Assembly (NCBI RefSeq): GCF_003481705.1
Contig: NZ_QULN01000007.1
Location: 29,485 to 93,484, forward strand
Origin: Butyricicoccus sp. OM04-18BH
GTDB taxonomy: Bacteria; Bacillota; Clostridia; Oscillospirales; Butyricicoccaceae
Length of the DNA: 64,000 bases
Direction of reading: 5' to 3'
Within the stretch, counting starts at the first letter, position 1, and each line of letters starts with the position of its first letter. The position numbers and the translations under genes are program-made. Positions 62,574 to 64,000 of this stretch are shown here, piece after piece. The notes under the pieces were generated by a model that saw only the letters and a program-made list of their open reading frames with translations, was not told the DNA's origin and ran no database searches.

Positions 62574-63811
62574 GCGCGCTCAAAAAGCTGGTCTCGGCGC
62601 TGCTCGTGCTGACGCTCGCCGTTTCCGGCGGCCTGCTCGCCTGGCACGGCCTGCACCGCACGAGCGCCGCTCCGCCCGTCGGGCAGACACAGACGCCCAC
62701 CGTCCCGGCGCCGCCCGCGTCCGTGCCCGACACGGTCTCCACGCTGTGCGTCGCCGGCGACCTTGTCATGCACATTCCCATCATCAATTCCTGCCGCACA
62801 GACGACGGCTATGACTTCACCGGCCTGTTCGACGAGGCGCGGCCGTATTACGAAAGCGCCGACTATGCCGCCGCCTGCATCGAAACCACGTTCAACGGCC
62901 CTCCCTACTCAGGGTTTCCGCAGTTCTGCGCGCCCGACCAGCTTGCAGGCGACCTCAAGAGCGTCGGCCTTGATCTGCTCTCGACCGCGAGCAATCACAG
63001 TCTGGACACCTGGTTTTCCGGCCTGACGCGCACGCTCGATGTGCTCGACGGCGCCGGTCTCGACCATGTCGGCACCTACCGCACGCAGGAGGAGCGCGAC
63101 ACGGTGAAGGTCATCGACGTCGGCGGCATCCGTCTCGCCGTCCTCGCCTATACCTACGGCACGAACGGCCTGCCGAAGGATGAGCATCCGTACTGCGTCA
63201 ATGTTTTTACGACTGATTACATGACAAACTGCGGCGAAATCGACTATGAGCTGCTGAAAAGCGACCTTGCACGCGCCCGTCAGACCGACGCGGACGCCAT
63301 CGCGGTCTTTATGCACTGGGGACAGGAATACGCGACCTCCCCCTCCGCCCAGCAGCGCGAGCTGGCGGATTTTCTGTTCGAGAACGGCGCGACGCTTGTG
63401 CTCGGCGGCCATGTCCATGTGCCGCAGCCGATGGAGCTGCGCGAGCTGCCCGACGGACGCACCGGCTTTCTGTGCTACTGTCTCGGCAATCTGATCTCCA
63501 ACCAGCACGACCGCTACACCAATCTCACCGCCGCGGTCAGCCTCGAGCTGACGAAGGACGGCGAGACCGGCGCGGTCACGGTCTCCGATGCCGAATATGT
63601 GCCGATGTATATGCTGCATCCGGACGCCTCGGCCGACGGACGCTACCATCTGCTCGATCTGAACCGGAGCATCGCAGACTGCGAGAGCGGAGATCATACG
63701 GTCGTACCGACCGCCGTTCTCCCGGCACTCAGGCAGGGTCTTGCGGACGCGCACAGCATTTTCGGCGCGGAGGAGAAATTACAATTATCCCCCGCCGAAA
63801 AGGCCGCATAA
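62570..63811 (+). CDS. CapA/PgsA-family exported metallophosphatase-like protein
   Basis: The protein has 413 residues. A hydrophobic N-terminal anchor (KLVSALLVLTLAVSGGLLAW) is followed by a Pro/Thr-rich linker and a CapA domain: LCVAGDLVMHIPI (Asp), ACIETTFNGP (family motif with Glu and Asn region), TASNHSLDTW (Asn-His), VFMHWGQEYA (His) and VLGGHVHVPQPME (His-x-His). The fold is calcineurin-like and is linked to polyglutamate or capsule synthesis and to cell-wall metabolism in Firmicutes. Co-transcribed with the flavin-protein gene by a 4-bp overlap. Confidence 0.92.
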   Translation: MSALKKLVSALLVLTLAVSGGLLAWHGLHRTSAAPPVGQTQTPTVPAPPASVPDTVSTLCVAGDLVMHIPIINSCRTDDGYDFTGLFDEARPYYESADYAAACIETTFNGPPYSGFPQFCAPDQLAGDLKSVGLDLLSTASNHSLDTWFSGLTRTLDVLDGAGLDHVGTYRTQEERDTVKVIDVGGIRLAVLAYTYGTNGLPKDEHPYCVNVFTTDYMTNCGEIDYELLKSDLARARQTDADAIAVFMHWGQEYATSPSAQQRELADFLFENGATLVLGGHVHVPQPMELRELPDGRTGFLCYCLGNLISNQHDRYTNLTAAVSLELTKDGETGAVTVSDAEYVPMYMLHPDASADGRYHLLDLNRSIADCESGDHTVVPTAVLPALRQGLADAHSIFGAEEKLQLSPAEKAA

Positions 63812-63820
63812 CACGAAAAA

Positions 63821-63846
63821 AGAGCTGACTTTTACCGGTCAGCTCT
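63821..63846 (-). terminator. Hairpin terminator, minus direction, after capA-like gene
   Basis: AGAGCTGAC (63821-63829) pairs with GTCAGCTCT (63838-63846). On the minus strand it is followed by TTTTTTCG, so it ends a transcript coming from beyond the right edge, and it lies at the 3' end of repeat A4. On the plus strand there is no clear T-run. Confidence 0.7.
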
Positions 63847-63869
63847 CAGTTTGTCGATAAAGTCCGTTT

Positions 63870-64000
63870 TCACGATACAGGCACTGCCGCGCGGCAGCGC
63901 GCATGAAAAAGCGTTTGCTGCGCAAACGCATCAAAACCGGGGGCGTGTACCTCGGTTTTGATACTTTAAGAGGGAGAAAGTTTCCGTATGGGAACTTTCG
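63870..64000 (-). repeat. Structured multi-hairpin repeat, family A, copy 4 (partial, cut by edge)
   Basis: On the minus strand it reads GAAAGTTCCC-ATACGGAAACTTTC, then CAAAACCGAGGTACACGCCC-CCGGTTTTG, matching the GTCAGGTACACGCCCCGAC module of copies 1 and 2 with a different paired stem, then GCGTTTGCGCAGCAAACGC and a GCGCGCTGCCGCGCGGCAG hairpin. The 5' part lies outside the window. Confidence 0.6.

Overview
The window looks like a chromosome segment of a GC-rich, spore-former-type Firmicute from the Oscillospiraceae/Butyricicoccaceae part of the Clostridia, probably a gut anaerobe. This is an inference from gene families, not a species call. Supporting signs are strong AGGAGG-type ribosome sites, an FMN riboswitch, a T-box, a DUF4317 protein, a PFL/UPF0210 protein beside an ACT protein, DUF6472, and a heavily GC-biased third codon position that opens long antisense frames.

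Positions 1-13,600 are an accessory island. It ends at a tyrosine integrase whose gene lies next to the 3' end of the tmRNA gene (ssrA, minus strand), a classical integration site. The other end of the island is outside the window to the left. From left to right it carries: a secreted RCC1-like/stalk-domain pair; a plus-strand operon of DUF960, amidoligase, class II glutamine amidotransferase, two very short hydrophobic-acidic peptides and an excisionase-like HTH protein; a large unrecognised minus-strand gene; a divergent operon of an unrecognised 535-residue protein, a short RecQ-like helicase and a second HTH paralogue; then a HipA-like kinase and the integrase. The two HTH genes share a 129-bp block that differs only at synonymous third positions, and each ends its operon in front of a GCATGC-type terminator hairpin. 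The amidoligase/amidotransferase/micropeptide operon is the best candidate here for an undescribed system.

Positions 13,600-29,100 are core genome: ssrA-smpB, nnrE, DUF4317, rlmB, a membrane protein that looks like a P-type ATPase without its phosphorylation site, lepA-hemW, ACT-PFL, and the riboflavin operon ribD-ribE-ribBA-ribH under an FMN riboswitch. Positions 29,500-37,450 form a sugar or polyol uptake and catabolism cluster: TIM-barrel isomerase/epimerase, binding protein, double ABC ATPase, permease, LacI regulator and Gfo/Idh/MocA dehydrogenase. Positions 37,600-54,400 hold housekeeping and accessory metabolism, including citrate synthase, a parvulin-type foldase, transporters, two aminotransferases, aroQ, an M24 peptidase, an AI-2E-family permease and an Lrp regulator. 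There is also a 34-residue small protein gene with its own promoter and terminator. Positions 54,400-60,900 hold pyrE and the branched-chain amino acid genes ilvB-ilvN-ilvC-ilvD (transcribed on the minus strand) behind a T-box leader. The right end holds DUF421, DUF4363, a PNPOx-like protein and a CapA-like protein.

Two families of structured intergenic repeats were found by eye. Family A (about 29,097; 34,745; 57,030; 63,870) is a roughly 290-bp multi-hairpin element whose stems differ between copies by compensating changes, always followed by an intrinsic terminator. Family B is a pair of inverted copies between 19,770 and 20,275. No rRNA, tRNA, CRISPR array or insertion sequence was recognised.
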